Origin: Bacillota bacterium
GTDB lineage: Bacteria; Bacillota; DTU065
Assembly: GCA_012842235.1 (NCBI GenBank)
Contig: DUTE01000429.1
Coordinates: forward strand, 1-6,672
Length of the DNA: 6,672 nt
Direction of reading: 5' to 3'
In this document: positions 6,472 through 6,672 of the stretch, in pieces
Layout: every line of letters begins with the position of its first letter
How positions within the stretch are numbered: the stretch's first letter is position 1
The notes under the pieces: model-generated
What the model was told of the DNA's origin: nothing
Databases searched by the model: none
What the model saw: the letters and a program-made list of their open reading frames with translations, nothing else
Translations under genes and position numbers: made by a program

Positions 6472-6474
6472 TAC

Positions 6475-6672
6475 ATGAAATTAAATTTTAAAGATATCGA
6501 CAAACCAACGTTTATCGCTACATTTGTTATTCTTCTTGCTATTTGTATACCTTTGATGATAAATCCAGTTAAAGGTAGTATCATACTAAATAAAGCTAAT
6601 GAGTTTACCATAAATAATTTTGGCGTATTTTATATTTGGGTAGCTTTTGCCTCCGTAATATTTCTTGCTATA
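6475..6672 (+). CDS. BCCT-family (betaine/carnitine/choline) transporter, N-terminal part (3' end outside window)
   Basis: Sixty-six codons are visible. A short cytoplasmic segment (MKLNFKDIDKPTF) is followed by a membrane helix (about 12-30, rich in Ile, Leu, Val), then a loop NPVKGSIILNKANEF and a second helix beginning NFGVFYIWVAFASVIF (48-63). The loop-helix pattern, with an asparagine/alanine-rich segment leading to NFG-x-FY, matches the start of BCCT carriers such as BetP and OpuD, which import compatible solutes or quaternary amines by sodium or proton coupling, or by exchange in CaiT. The conserved tryptophan-rich core lies outside the window, so the substrate is unknown. ATG 6475 has no good Shine-Dalgarno; the strong one at 6427-6433 serves a mini-ORF in the same frame. 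No other start exists in frame after the TAG at 6451. It is transcribed in the same direction as the operon but behind a terminator. Confidence 0.75.
   Translation, partial: MKLNFKDIDKPTFIATFVILLAICIPLMINPVKGSIILNKANEFTINNFGVFYIWVAFASVIFLAI

Larger units (their letters stand above)
6198..6474 (+). other. Non-coding junction between ribF and the BCCT transporter gene, probable leader region
   Basis: No open frame with a ribosome binding site and more than 5 codons is visible here on either strand. The first 180 nt contain no strong terminator for the ribF operon, so that transcript may run on to the hairpin at 6379-6415. The region holds, in order, a possible extended -10 (6266-6274), a long imperfect hairpin (6310-6357), an intrinsic terminator (6379-6415), a strong Shine-Dalgarno with a 5-codon ORF (6427-6453), a hairpin (6442-6467) and a palindrome (6460-6471). 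No T-box, SAM, glycine, c-di-GMP or ydaO-type motif was recognised by eye. Confidence 0.6.

Noticed and set aside
6436..6672. Pyrrolysine (amber) readthrough making one continuous transporter protein
   Set aside because: The frame is indeed continuous, but TAG ends most genes in this window, no pyrrolysine machinery is visible here, and a short BCCT N-terminus starting at 6475 is adequate. It is kept only as a minor option in the findings.

Overview
The window is an AT-rich stretch carrying the conserved bacterial nusA-infB transcription/translation operon, all on the + strand. The order nusA, ylxR (rnpM), ylxQ, infB, rbfA, nrnA, truB, ribF, together with AGGAGG-type ribosome binding sites and codons rich in A/T (many AGA, ATA and TTA), points to a low-GC Bacillota, most likely of the Clostridia. 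The four-cysteine form of YlxR and the DHH/DHHA1 NrnA between rbfA and truB fit this. I cannot name a genus.

Positions 1-6197 are almost solid coding sequence. The nusA 3' end (two KH domains and an acidic tail) overlaps ylxR, ylxR overlaps ylxQ by ATGA, ylxQ abuts infB, rbfA overlaps nrnA, and truB follows nrnA after 4 nt. The only gaps are 38 nt between infB and rbfA, which holds a terminator-like hairpin that also covers the rbfA ribosome binding site, and 23 nt between truB and ribF. The products act together in transcript elongation/antitermination (NusA), RNA-protein biology (YlxR, YlxQ), initiation (IF2), 30S maturation (RbfA), nanoRNA/pAp turnover (NrnA), tRNA psi55 formation (TruB) and FMN/FAD synthesis (RibF).

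At 6198 the usual order breaks. Instead of rpsO/pnp, which often follow ribF in this group, there is a 277-nt non-coding stretch and then the start of a BCCT-type (betaine/carnitine/choline) transporter gene that runs off the window. This stretch is the most interesting part of the window. It holds a possible extended -10 promoter, an imperfect long hairpin, a good intrinsic terminator and a very strong Shine-Dalgarno. The Shine-Dalgarno drives only a 5-codon mini-ORF ending in TAG, in the same frame as the transporter. A 10-bp hairpin and a perfect 12-bp palindrome follow, directly before a transporter start codon that has no Shine-Dalgarno of its own. This layout suggests conditional expression of the transporter by attenuation, a leader mini-ORF and/or a repressor, but no known riboswitch class was recognised. 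The core operon itself looks ordinary.
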